Assembly (NCBI GenBank): GCA_949316235.1
Contig: OX438747.1
Coordinates: 32,274,601 to 32,338,600, forward strand
Origin: Oegoconia quadripuncta
Lineage: Eukaryota > Arthropoda > Insecta > Lepidoptera > Autostichidae
Length of the DNA stretch: 64,000 bases
Direction: 5' to 3'
Part shown: positions 21,691 through 32,172 of the stretch, piece after piece
Layout of the letters: the number at the start of each line of letters is the position of its first letter
Numbering within the stretch: position 1 is the first letter of the stretch
Made by a program: the position numbers and the translations under genes
The notes under the pieces: model-generated
Told to the model about the DNA's origin: nothing
What the model saw: only the letters and a program-made list of their open reading frames with translations
The model's database searches: none

Positions 21691-22050
21691 AGTATGCTTC
21701 TACGCAGATCAGATCAGAAGAGTTCTCACGACATATTTTGCGACCCCTTCGATCTGCCACCTCTATAGCAAGATTGGCGTGGGGAAGGATTCCACCCTTA
21801 TATAGTTAATATACCGAACATTCGCACGAAGAAGTTCGATTCTTCATTCATCATCCGAACAGCCAAGGCATGGAACTCCCTTCCGGCGTCAGTCTTTCCT
21901 GAATCCTACAACCTTGGGATCTTCAAGAGCAGAGTGAATAGGCATTTACTGAGATCGCGTGCTTCATCTCCGACCACATCGTCACTTTCCATCAGGTCAG
22001 ATTGTGGTCAAACGCGAATCCAGTCAATCATAAAAAAAAGATCTTTTTTT
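21691..22050 (+). mobile_element. LINE C-terminal fragment
   Basis: The frame reads SFIIRTAKAWNSLPASVF then YNLGIFKSRVNRHLL, a typical end of non-LTR ORF2 proteins, with an upstream stop pair. Confidence 0.65.
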
Positions 22051-22074
22051 TTGGCATGGATATAAGTAAATAGG

Positions 22075-22260
22075 AATAAATAAATAAATATTTCGGACAC
22101 TTACACCAATCATCTAGTCCCAAACTAAGCAAAGATTGTACTATGACTCAGGAATAAATGTTCGTATTCATCACACAAACATTTACCCGTCGCGGGATTC
22201 GAACACGCAACCATTGGTTTCGCTGACAGGGTCACTATCCACTACACCAATCGGTCGTCG
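22075..22260 (-). mobile_element. SINE family A with internal deletion
   Basis: Minus-strand copy: tail words, then a jump from actatg to actcaggaataaatg, then the tRNA head ending caatcggtcgtcg. Confidence 0.65.
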
Positions 22261-23334
22261 AATCTACAACGGAATCAACTCCGCGCACCCGCTCGTTGCC
22301 GTAGCACACAAAATGACGGTCAATTGCGAATCTACCTAGAGAGGTATAAGCCCCAACAAATGAAGTCCCAGGTCGTTGATGCCCGTAGTTAAACACAGCA
22401 ACTGCTTCCATTGGGAATTTCTCCATACTAGGTTAAACAGAAGGGTTCGAGATGATTGTTATTGTTTAGGGTGGTATACGATGGCACGGATGACGGGCCC
22501 ATACTCGAACGCAACTTTTTTCATTGATTAAATGCGCGATCAACAGTTATCGTCGCTAAGCTAGCTTCGAATAGTTTCGCAATATAAAACGAATTTCAAC
22601 AATTTATTGTTAAGCGATAACAATGTAACGATATTTCTAAAACGACGAAGTTCGTCCGTCGATAAGCAATGCCATGCTGTTGTTTATTGTGTCACTACAA
22701 ATACTTCTATGTAAGTTTTTTATTAATAATAATAACAAAAAAAAAGAAAATCCGAACGCGGTATTTTCGCGATTTTTCAGCGCTTCTACTTGTAGGTAGC
22801 TGCGCATTAATTAAAAGTTTGGTGATATTACGTTCAGCCTCGCCACGGGCCACTTACACCGGGCTGCCGCCGCCGTCAGGGCCAGTATTTTTCACGTCTC
22901 ACTAACATTATTAAAGTGAAAAATGTGTTAATTTGTTTCTTATACAATCATGCGAAAACGGTTGAACGGACATTTGACACGACTTTTTATCCCGGTAGTA
23001 GGCTTCCTGTGGGAAATCTATGCAAACGAAGTCGCGGGCGTCAGCCAGTAATTATCATAAAACTCATAAAAATCGCTACTAGAATTAAGTATGACATTTA
23101 TTTCTTAAAAAATATCGGGCGAGATATTTGTTGTTAATTCGGGCCGCCCCTACAATTTGGCCGCCTTGGGAATGACACAGTAGGCCCATAATTAAAAATG
23201 CCACTGGATATAACTTGTAAAGTTTATACGTTAATCCGCCACTCCTACTAGTGCCTACCTACTAAAGTTAATAAGTACAAATCCCAAGTGGATGTGACAG
23301 TATCTGAATGTAAAATAACTAAATATTTTCAACT
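22261..23334. other. Region upstream of the unrecognised gene
   Basis: No repeat or exon could be assigned. It may hold the promoter or a 5' exon of the gene at 23335. Confidence 0.35.
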
Positions 23335-24476
23335 ATGCAATTTAAAAAAATTTCAGATACGCCCGATAACATAAACGCCGTTAGCGTTAAAATCGATGGG
23401 CTCATAGACTTAGGGCCAAAATGGAATTTTGAATACAACCTCGTTCCCTACGGCAACAAATCGAGTACATACAAACAGAATAATGAACTCGTGCTGCCTC
23501 AATCTGAGCACGTAAATAGAGCCAGAAAGAAGCACAAACGCAAACCAGAAGAAACTAAAGTCACTAGAAGTAATCGTATAAAAAAGCATAAGTTGACAAC
23601 TAAAGATAATCTATTTAATGATGATGCCGAAAATGATAATAATATATTTTTAGGGAGAGTTCGTGCCGTAAGAGAAGACAACAAAGTAAAAGATTTCACA
23701 ATACATATTTATAGACAGACTATAAAACTGTTTGATTCTTTACGATCGAAAGTCAACACTACGAAGTTAAAAGATAAACTCAATTTCCTAGAGCGAAGTT
23801 ACAAAGAGAAATTCAAAGAATTCGTCAACGATACACAACAACAGACGATCAGAACTAGACTTGGAACTCAGAAAGTAATACTAAATACGATGGATACTTC
23901 GAATCGATTATTGAAACGATTAGTCAATTACCTAAGTGATGGAGAGAATAAAAATATTCTTAGACAAGACACAATGAGCGTTACGAAAATTCTAGAACAA
24001 GCATTCGAGAAAGAGGTCGAAGTAGAATATAAACACATATGCCGCAAATTCGGAATTTGCCGCTCCAGTTACACCTTCTCGAATTTAATCGTTGATATGA
24101 CCTCTGAAATGTTAAAGAATAACGACAAGAAGTTAAAGCAATCCTCGGATGCGTTTACGGAAGTACTGAAGAACACTGAAATGCCAAACATTCTCGAAGG
24201 CAAATTGAAGAAGAAGTTCCACAGAGGGATAGAGTTTGTGGAGACTTGGGACCCGCATTTCCTAAGGCCCATTATGATGACATTCAGGAACTTAATTGCA
24301 TCGAGATTTAAGCCAGTATCGGTGATGAGCGGAATGGATGGCGGATTGCTCAACAAATCGATAGCTATGTTAGATTTGATGGACACATTCGATGCTAAAA
24401 TTCCAGCCAATGAAGTGAATAAGCTAGAGTGGAACGACATAAAGAACAGCCTTAAAGATTGGACTGATGGAAAAAG
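23335..24476 (+). CDS. Unrecognised gene, coding exon 1
   Basis: 1142 nt, open throughout. It carries the basic cluster and helical segments such as residues of the form FLERSYKEKFKEFV and LEQAFEKEVEVEYK. It ends in phase 2 at AG|GTATTT. Confidence 0.65.
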
Positions 24477-26004
24477 GTATTTATCAGTAGATATAAGAGG
24501 ATTGAACAGTCGTGGCCAAGAGACAGAAAATGATAGGCAGATCGCATTACTTGTATATGCAGGTTTTTGTGACACTTGTAAATCTTTGTAACTTTTAGAT
24601 AAATAAAAACAAATACAAGCAACTGTATTAAAATTTCAATACCTTCGAAACTGCTGAATCGATTTCAACAAGAACTATACCTACCGTACTGTATACAGTA
24701 CGGTACTGTATACAGTAGTAATGCTGTATACAGCATTACCCTTGATCGATACAATTATACATAGAAATCACTGTTCGTCGTATATCGGTAGAAATAAACA
24801 TTTTTCAGCCGATCCCTTGTTTTACTGATAGCTCAGTTGTCCGAAAGAATTTTAAAAATAATATACGTTTCGCCGATACCACGGTTTGCAGATAAGCCGA
24901 TTCGCTGAAAGCGAGTTGTGGCATTTTTGTGATTTTGATTTGCAAAAAACAAGGTCTAAAGTTATAATACTTTCCTAACTATATAAGATCTAATAAAATT
25001 AACCTGACAAACGTTGCAGAGTGTATGTATAGGATGTACCTATTACGAAAAAAATAAAACATTAAAGTTAACAGATTTTATTCAAAAAATAAAATTTAGA
25101 AATGTAAATTTTGTGAGTTGGACCTTAATGGCCGCGCGCTCTAAGTACTTTGCCACAACACACAAACAAGTGCCGCAGTATCTTTGAAGACACCGAAAGG
25201 CGACCACAAGCCGCTCGCCGCCGCGGTTGCTCCAGCGCCACGACTTGCTGTGATTGGTTGCGCCCTGTGCCCCGCCACCCCCTTTGGCGTCTTCCATATG
25301 AACGTTGCCTTTTTTTTTCTCATTGATAAAGTACGGTACAATCGAAATGAAATAAGCCTGTTGTATTTTCATTTGCACTTATATTTAATTTTTTTTCGCG
25401 GAAACAAAATTTTTAAGGCTAGTTTTTTTAATGAATATATTATTTTATTGTCATGTACGTGCAATTGCTAAAGTTTGTCGGGTTAATTTTGTTAGACCCT
25501 ATATGTTTAACAAACTAACATACATTTTTCATACATTTTTAAACAAGGTTAGGGTAATTCTGTATATAGTACGGGACTCCAAAAGAACCATCTCACAAAC
25601 AAGCTGTTGAAAATAAAAAACAATTTTCAAATGTATTCAGCTGTTTTGGTCAGACATACATAGGCTTACTAATAACACCCCTTTTTGCGTCGGGGTAATA
25701 TGATAATTATTTTTATTTATTAAGTAAGTATTTAAAATTGTTTGGTTCTTTTTTGTTTGCTATATTTTAATCCAACAGAATACAGAATTTTAAATACTTA
25801 CTTACCGTTATTACGATAGGTAGATAGTAAGTACTCAGATAGATGATTGTTGTTTTTTATATATTAATTTTATTTATCAACAGATACGACATAATGGAGA
25901 TCATGGACGCCTTTGTGAGTCACACAAAGAAGAGAGGCGTCGATCAACTAGATCCTATAACTGCTGAAAATTTGAAACAAAAAATACAAATAATTTTGGA
26001 ATAA
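23335..26004 (+). CDS. Unrecognised basic protein, about 420 aa, two coding exons
   Basis: I do not recognise this gene. Exon 1 (23335-24476) is an open frame of 380 codons plus two bases. Its donor AAAAG|GTATTT fits an acceptor ttatcaacag at 25883 and a 121-nt last exon (25884-26004) that completes an Arg codon and adds a 39-aa tail ending KQKIQIILE. The spliced protein would be 420 aa. Reading through the donor gives an alternative 418-aa protein ending at 24591 with CDTCKSL, followed by AATAAA near 24600. Visible features are a bipartite basic cluster at about residues 60-90 (RARKKHKRKP...RIKKHKL), suggesting a nuclear protein, and a mostly helical charged remainder. The start is the first ATG, but the sequence just after it (aaatttcag) resembles an acceptor, so an upstream exon could replace the first residues. 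The intron holds a MITE. Codon use is not TE-like and no TE domain is visible. Confidence 0.6.
24683..24738. repeat. Cluster of perfect palindromes centred on GTATAC
   Basis: A 22-bp perfect palindrome (24683-24704, centre CTGTATACAG), another GTATAC half-overlapping it, then a 20-bp perfect palindrome TAATGCTGTATACAGCATTA (24719-24738). Confidence 0.7.
24981..25504. mobile_element. MITE in the intron of the unrecognised gene
   Basis: Inverted ends: left taataaaattaacctgacaa, right the inverse gtcgggttaattttgttaga. The left end recurs alone at 50550-50625. The centre (25185-25300) is GC-rich and partly self-complementary. Confidence 0.6.
25884..26004 (+). CDS. Unrecognised gene, candidate last exon
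   Basis: 121 nt after a pyrimidine-rich tatttatcaacag acceptor. It continues the frame as YDIMEIMDAFVSHTKKRG...KQKIQIILE and stop. AATAAA at 26000-26005 overlaps the stop codon. The in-phase join and the coding look support it; there is no transcript evidence. Confidence 0.5.
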
Positions 26005-26162
26005 AATTTGCATGTTTTTTATAGGTACAGCGTCATAACAAATTAGTTTTGAAGTAAAGGGTGTCTCAATAGGAAGTTGAATTTTAAAACATTTAAAAAA
26101 TATATTTGTACAATGTTTTATTTATATTTTTTTTCTACATATGTATAGAGGTAGTGATGACG

Positions 26163-26302
26163 AACGAGCCCACACCTTCCTCAAAGGCCGGCAACGCATC
26201 TGTGACCCTTTTGGTGTTGCGGGTGTCCATGGGCGGCGGTGATGGCTTTCCATCAGGTGACCCGCATGCTCGTTTGGCGCCCTCTCATATAAAAAAAAAA
26301 TG
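26163..26302 (+). mobile_element. LINE 3' end fragment
   Basis: Same [12 protein letters not shown]...HGRR family end as 355-510, with an A-rich tail. Confidence 0.55.
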
Positions 26303-26399
26303 ACATTTACACCCGAGACAAAATATCGGTTAAATGGCCACCGTTGTTCTGTTGGCAGGTATACATTTATCTGACGAAATTTTGCAATTATTTTTTTTA

Positions 26400-26545
26400 T
26401 GATTGTCTGGATTCTCGTTTGACCACAATCTCACCTGATGGAAAGTGACGATGTGGTCGAAGATGTAGCACGCGATCCCAGTAATTCTATTCTATTCACT
26501 CTGCTCTTGAAGATCCGAAGGTAGTAAGATTTAACGAGTCATGTC
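26400..26545 (-). mobile_element. LINE C-terminal fragment (family of 21691-22050)
   Basis: Minus-strand copy of the IFKSRVNR...SSLSIRSDC end and following sequence. Confidence 0.5.
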
Positions 26546-26568
26546 GGCAGACCTTTTTGGCAAGAATT

Positions 26569-26755
26569 TTTTTTATCCACAACGGGTTAGCACTTGACCT
26601 CAATCACACCTGATGTTAAGTGAAAATGAGGCCGAAGGTGGTAGCGTACTAACCAAACCGAGTACCTACTAAATATGTACCCCGCTGGGGATCGAACCCG
26701 CGCCCTCCGAAACGTTAACTCAATGTTGTTTATATTGAGCCACGCAGGCGGTTAG
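26569..26755 (-). mobile_element. SINE family C with internal deletion
   Basis: Both ends present (tcacacctgatgttaagtg and ccgcctgcgtggctc inverse); the middle blocks are missing. Confidence 0.65.
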
Positions 26756-27242
26756 TTGGACGGAATTGACTTAAATGAGGTGTGGCTGCAATAACTTTGT
26801 TGCAATGACTTTGTTACAAAACAAATTATCTGGTATTGTCAAATTAACTGGTTTGGACTAATTTGTCTGGCGATTTTTGAAAAGTACTATGCAAACTACC
26901 GTGAGACAATTGAGGAAGTCAAAGAAGAAATCGCACCGTCAACTTCAGCAGCGCTTACTGCAAAATTTCGTCAAAAGAGTGCATATCTGCCAACAGAACA
27001 ACGGTTGGCCATTTAATCCATATTTTGTTTCATTTGTAAATGTCATCACTACCTCCATACGTATGTTGAAAAAAAAACATTAAACTAATATATTTAAGTT
27101 TTTAAAATTCAAGTTCTTCCTGAGACCCTTTATTTAGTTAGACTCATAGTTTCGTTGTCATGGGTCATGGTCATATCTATTACACCAGCCCCCGCACTCT
27201 CGATATAGATAGCGATTGCCGATTTCGGTCGTTAAGTCCTAA

Positions 27243-27388
27243 CAATGGTGTCGATTCGGATGTACACCAACTAAACTAAAAGCAGTTTTAAAGTAGTACT
27301 GTCTCTTTCTCCCTGGAACAGTACGATGCGACGGCACTACTCCAAAACTGGTTTTAGTTTAGTTGGTGTACATCCGAATCGACACCTA
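27243..27388. mobile_element. MITE, ATTGGTGTCGATTCGG family, core inverted
   Basis: Full-length single unit with its core in the opposite orientation to the others (agtactgtctctttctccc). Confidence 0.8.
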
Positions 27389-27886
27389 TGTTATTTTAAT
27401 TGGAGAATTAGAGTCTTTAGTATCAAAATATCGGTTTCCATTGAAACTACGATTCAGGCTTCCAACAAAAACCGATATGATTATGGACACTATAATATTT
27501 AGAATAAGATCGTTAGGAGTCAATGACCGAAATCGGTTGCTATCTATGTCGAGACTGCGGGCCCAGGGCAGGGGTCTGATTATTTATTTATCATTTATTG
27601 CACACAAGAAAAAAACATACAGATACAACGTAATAGAGACGACACAACAGGTTCTGCTTATTTCTACAATGAAATTTCTTCCAGCAGACCTACGAAAGAG
27701 AGATATGACTGGAAAGGGCAGATAAGACGTGCACATAATGGAAATCTAAAGAAATTAATAAACATGACAGATAAAAAAACCTAACTGAATATAAATATAA
27801 CTACATACTAATAAGTACATAAATAAGTACATATTTCAATACATACGAATATAAAATATAACATACATATAATATACGGAATAACA

Positions 27887-28042
27887 CTATGAAATGGAAA
27901 GGAAATGTTCCTTAACTCTTTTCCTAAAGACAGCGATCGATGGACTGGCACGGATAGTGTGAGGAAGAGAATTCCACAGCCTGGCAGCATGCACAGTGAA
28001 AGAATTGGAGTAGAAGTCTGAGCGGTGAGAAGGGATACACAT
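27887..28042 (-). mobile_element. LINE C-terminal fragment
   Basis: 51 codons plus stop: DFYSNSFTVHAARLWNSLPH then IAVFRKRVKEHF, a Jockey/R1-like ORF2 end. Upstream it abuts another LINE fragment in the opposite orientation. Confidence 0.65.
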
Positions 28043-28049
28043 TATTATC

Positions 28050-28655
28050 AATTGAGACCTGCAGTGTCACTTAGAGACAGATTTAAAGAGTATAATATTC
28101 TAACCTTTTCGTCACAGTACATTTTTGAAAATCTAATATATGTCAAAAAAAATATAGCATCATTTAGGAAAAATAGTGATAAACATGATGTCAATACAAG
28201 AAATAAAGATAAACTTGCAGGTCACATAAATCGCCTCCACAAAGTCAGTAATTCATTCAAAGGGTTATGTATACGCTTTTTCAATAAAGTTCCTGTTGAT
28301 ATACAAAATCTTCCTTTCAATAAATTTAAAGATACTATAAAACAGAAACTTATTAAGAAAGCATATTATAAAATATCAGATTATTTAGATGATAAACAAT
28401 CATGGACATAACCAGCCCGTTCGCATAACCAGGCTATTTCACAATTAATAATGAAATATTATAATATAAAATAATAATTTTGTAATATAAAAACCTTTTT
28501 TTAAAAGAGCGACCTCTCGAGTTTCTTGCTTGTTCTTCTCAGGGGAAAATTGCCTTTTGAACAAGCAGTAGCTTTAAAAATGTAAAATCTGACTATTTTA
28601 AGTGTACCCTGTGTACCTACAAAATAAAGCATTTTTTTGATTTTGATTTTGATTA
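28050..28655 (+). mobile_element. 5'-truncated copy of the full-length LINE
   Basis: From about 28050 it matches the last 120 codons of ORF2 (RPAVSLRDRFK ... ISDYLDDKQSWT, stop at 28411) and the whole 3' UTR to tttgattttgattttg. Confidence 0.88.
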
Positions 28656-28875
28656 TAATGATTATCGCGTTCTAGAGATTTGAACCGCCGACGTCAATCA
28701 CCTCACACTTATTATCTATGAGTAATAGTGACTAAGCTATCGATGTCTATCAGTGGCGAGTATAACAAGAAGCCGGTCAAATAAAAACAACACCGCGTAA
28801 TACAAGCGTCAATCAGAACCCACTTTGACCATATAAAAACACTACAAAGAAGACAAGTAGTCAGTTGAACAGCAC

Positions 28876-29306
28876 CAGAGGCGTAGCGTGCCTTGTCGGG
28901 GCCCCGTATTTTTTTGGAGGCCCTTATATGGAGGTAAAGATTTTTCACAAAAGAAAAAAAATATTGTGAGAAGAAATATTTATTTATCACATAATTTACC
29001 CATTTTACAAATAAAAATCGAATTTTAAATATTCACTCTCCTTGCCTTTTTTTCGGCAAACGTAAAAAAAAAAAAAGTAAGTAAAACGGGGAAGTCCCGC
29101 AGCCCGCCATAACGATGTAGTGTTGCCAACTTTTGAACGCACGCTTAAGGCGGGAAAAAAAGGAATTTCTTTATAGAATTTTGTCATTTGTAAAATAAAA
29201 TAAATTAGAAAGTTTTTATTCTTTTTCCTTACACACTTTGGGGGCCCCCGTGGCCCGGGGGCCCCGTATAATTGATACGGCAAATACGGCGGTAGCTACG
29301 CCCCTG
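28876..29306. mobile_element. hAT-like MITE with exact 8-bp duplication
   Basis: Starts CAGAGGCGTAGCG, ends with the inverse of CAGGGGCGTAGCTAC. AACAGCAC flanks both sides (28868-28875, 29307-29314). An 8-bp duplication is the hAT hallmark. No transposase; interior has ggggccccgta blocks near each end. Confidence 0.85.
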
Positions 29307-29314
29307 AACAGCAC

Positions 29315-29760
29315 CCCATTTAATCAAAGCTATTATGACAAATAACTCACTGCAATTAACAAATCCATGAAATAAACACGGTAAAACAAACAGAAACCGG
29401 CGTAAAGTATCAATAATATCTCACTAAATCACAAAAACGAATCAATTCACAAACACGCACGTTAACAATGAGAATGGCGGACACGTACTAATTCGTATAC
29501 AATACGTCCGACACGCCCGCTTCTGATATCAATGAAACAAAATTATACTTCTAAATAAAAATGTCTAAAGCGTTTATTTAAATTCCGATTTAGTGGATTG
29601 GACTAAATGCAGACTAATTCGGTATACATTGATACGATAGACCTGTCAGTGATAGAATAAAATATATATATAATCGGTAGCTTGCTTTGGATATAGTATA
29701 GGTACATAGATATCTAACTAATATTATAAATGACTTGGCCTTAGACTCAGTGCGAAATAC
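29315..29760. other. Gene-free interval
   Basis: AT-rich; nothing assigned. Confidence 0.35.
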
Positions 29761-30020
29761 AGACCCGTATTAATAAACCATTCTTAAGATTGAGAACAGT
29801 CTTGTGACCGGCCTCAAGTAAACGTGTTGATTAATAAACCTGACTTGAGACTTGAAAAGCATGTGCATACTCAAGCTGTACTCACTTGAGAGCTGCGCGT
29901 ATTAATAAACGAAACTCAAGACTATCATTCATTCGCTGCTGAGGCGAATACTTGAGAAGTTATCTCAGCTGAGTAGACCTCAAAATTGGTTTATAAATTA
30001 GCACGGAGCTTGAGATAGCG
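29761..30020 (+). mobile_element. MITE, CCCGTATTAATAAACC family, truncated
   Basis: Matches the first 260 bp of 31841-32172, then breaks off at gagatagcgtc. Confidence 0.65.
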
Positions 30021-30468
30021 TCCTCCTCCTCCTGAAGAAGGAAGGAAGGACCGCAGACAATCCCTCTGCGTTCCGACCGATATGCCTGCTGTATCGAGGT
30101 ACCTAACCGCCTGTTTCAAGGAATGTCGACTTGTCCTTTACAGGCAGTATGTTACTGCGTATAGACCGGGTCATCGAAACAATAAAAAGGGTACCACTTC
30201 ATTGCTGTTAAAACGGTAGTTTGGTACCAATAAAAACTCAGTAACACCGACTTTTTTCGAAATCAAATGCTGCTTTATGTTGCAAAAACAATGTACCACA
30301 GAAAAATTACCACAAAACACGACTCTATTTAAGTATAACAAACAACGTATTACTCGTAAAACTCATATCTTTAATTAATATTGTAAATTTCTCTTGCACT
30401 TTTATGTGTCAGCGTGAATAAATTTTTGACAAAAAAAACGGCTGACGAAACATACTGTTATATCATAA
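30021..30468. other. Gene-free interval
   Basis: No supported feature apart from a short tcctcctcctcctg run at its start. Confidence 0.35.
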
Positions 30469-30655
30469 CGCTGTCCGCCCACGACAGACTTTTTGTAGGA
30501 CCGATAATCGGGCCGATTTTTTCGTCAATACTTTTATCACCGATATTGCGACCGATTTTTTGTAGGACGTGAGCGTTGAAATATTGCCAATAAGCACGTT
30601 CCATTTTTCTCCTACAAAAAATCGGTCACCGATTGTCGGTAGTCGGCGGGCAGCC
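30469..30655. mobile_element. Small MITE-like inverted repeat
   Basis: Left gctgtccgcccacgac, right inverse gcggcagcc-type end (agtcggcgggcagcc), with ttttttgtaggac / tcctacaaaaaa inside. Confidence 0.5.
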
Positions 30656-30870
30656 TAAACATAATTAAAATTCATTTCTATCTTGGGACTGCAAATCGAT
30701 TTATTACACAATTTCCAAATAGTCGCAATATTCTGCTTCGTATGTCAAAAAAAATAAAACTAGTTCACTGTTGCCTTACCAGACGGTTTGTTGCAAGAAT
30801 AGATATAAAAACTACCCTTTCCATCCGTTAAATTATACTTAGTCGTATTACTACGTATTACATATACATG

Positions 30871-31054
30871 ACGACCGGTTGAAGTTGAAGTGGACGACCG
30901 GTTATGCGTTCGAATTCCGCGACGGGTAAATATTTGTGTGATTTAGACGAACATTTATTCCGGAGACATGGTTTTTTATATAAATATTTATTTATTTGTA
31001 TCCGTTATCTAGTATCCATAGTACGAGCTTTGCTTAGTTTGAAACTAGATGATT
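30871..31054 (+). mobile_element. SINE family A, diverged
   Basis: Head altered (gacgaccggttgaagttg), B box gttcgaattcc, body intact. Followed tail-to-tail by an inverted copy. Confidence 0.65.
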
Positions 31055-31061
31055 AAACTAA

Positions 31062-31328
31062 ACTAAATATTTCGGACACTTACACCAATCATCTAGTCCC
31101 AAACTAAGCAAAGCTTGTACTATGGATACTAGATAACGGATAAACATACATAAATATTTATTTAAACATCCATGCATGACTCAGGAATAAATGTTCATAT
31201 TCATCACACAAACATTTACCCGTGGCGGGATTCGAACCCGCAACCGTTGGTTTCGCTGACAGGGTCACTATCCACTACACCAATCGGTCGTCGATTGGTG
31301 TAAGTGTCCGAAATATTTATTTATTATT
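31062..31328 (-). mobile_element. SINE family A, inverted copy plus a tail scrap
   Basis: Full minus-strand SINE to 31294 (caatcggtcgtcg), then a plus-strand scrap gattggtgtaagtgtccgaa to 31328. Confidence 0.75.
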
Positions 31329-31689
31329 TAACATATAATGTTGACAGCATATTCGCTTTTCAACTGTACACTCGTTAAAAACCAGACTGATACAGGGTGA
31401 ATTTGAATTCGTGTAATTCCCAGGTGTAGCCACTCTTGATTACGCACAACCTTCCCCAAGGAACCATAGCCGAATTCCAGGAAAGCCAATGAGAACAAAG
31501 GGGTGTGGCTATACACATTTGTGTATGCTTACACAAATGTGGATGACCACGCCCCTTTGTTCCAAAGTATTTCTGTAACGTTTCGATAAAACAGGCGCAG
31601 GAGACCCGGCTTCAGAATTTTAAAACTATTTTTCCCCGCCTGCCTTTACTCATTGTGGGAGGATGTCTTGTTCCAGATATACGACAAAG

Positions 31690-31838
31690 TGTTAGCACCT
31701 GACCTCAATCACACCTGCTGTGAAGTAGAGATGAGGTCGAAGGTGGAAGTGTACTGACCAGGAAAACCCATCTTATTTGGGGGCCTAGTTATCGGAACAC
31801 AACAATTGCTATTAACATTCCTGTTTGACGGCAGACTC
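31690..31838 (-). mobile_element. SINE family C, 3' half
   Basis: gacctcaatcacacctgctg through aacattcctgtttgacggcag; no tRNA head. It abuts a MITE. Confidence 0.6.
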
Positions 31839-31840
31839 AG

Positions 31841-32172
31841 GCCCGTATTAATAACCGTTCTCAAGGTTGAGAACAGTATTGTGACTGGTCTCAAGTAAAC
31901 GTCTTGATTAATAAAACTAACTTGAGACCTGAAACGCGCGTGCTTACTCAAGCACTACTCACTTGAGAGTTTCACGTATTAATAAACGGAACTTAAGACT
32001 ATCATTCATTCGCCGCTGAGGCGTATACTTCAGAAGTGATATCAGCTGAGTAGACCTCAAGATTGGTTTATAAATTAGCACGTAGCTTGAGATAGCGTCA
32101 ACTGCTTAAGACGCATCTCGGGTGATACGGCCTCAAGACTTGTATTGAGATTGGTTTATGAAGACGGCCCTT
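31841..32172 (+). mobile_element. MITE, CCCGTATTAATAAACC family, complete
   Basis: About 330 bp with termini aggcccgtattaataacc and an inverse ggtttatgaagacggccctt. Interior words: cgccgctgaggcg, gagatagcgtcaactgctta. Confidence 0.75.

Noticed and set aside
24069..24575. 168-aa minus-strand ORF
   Set aside because: Antisense shadow of the 23335 gene.
26877..27083. 68-aa basic ORF
   Set aside because: Short, no homology recognised, ends in an A run; no splice or repeat support.
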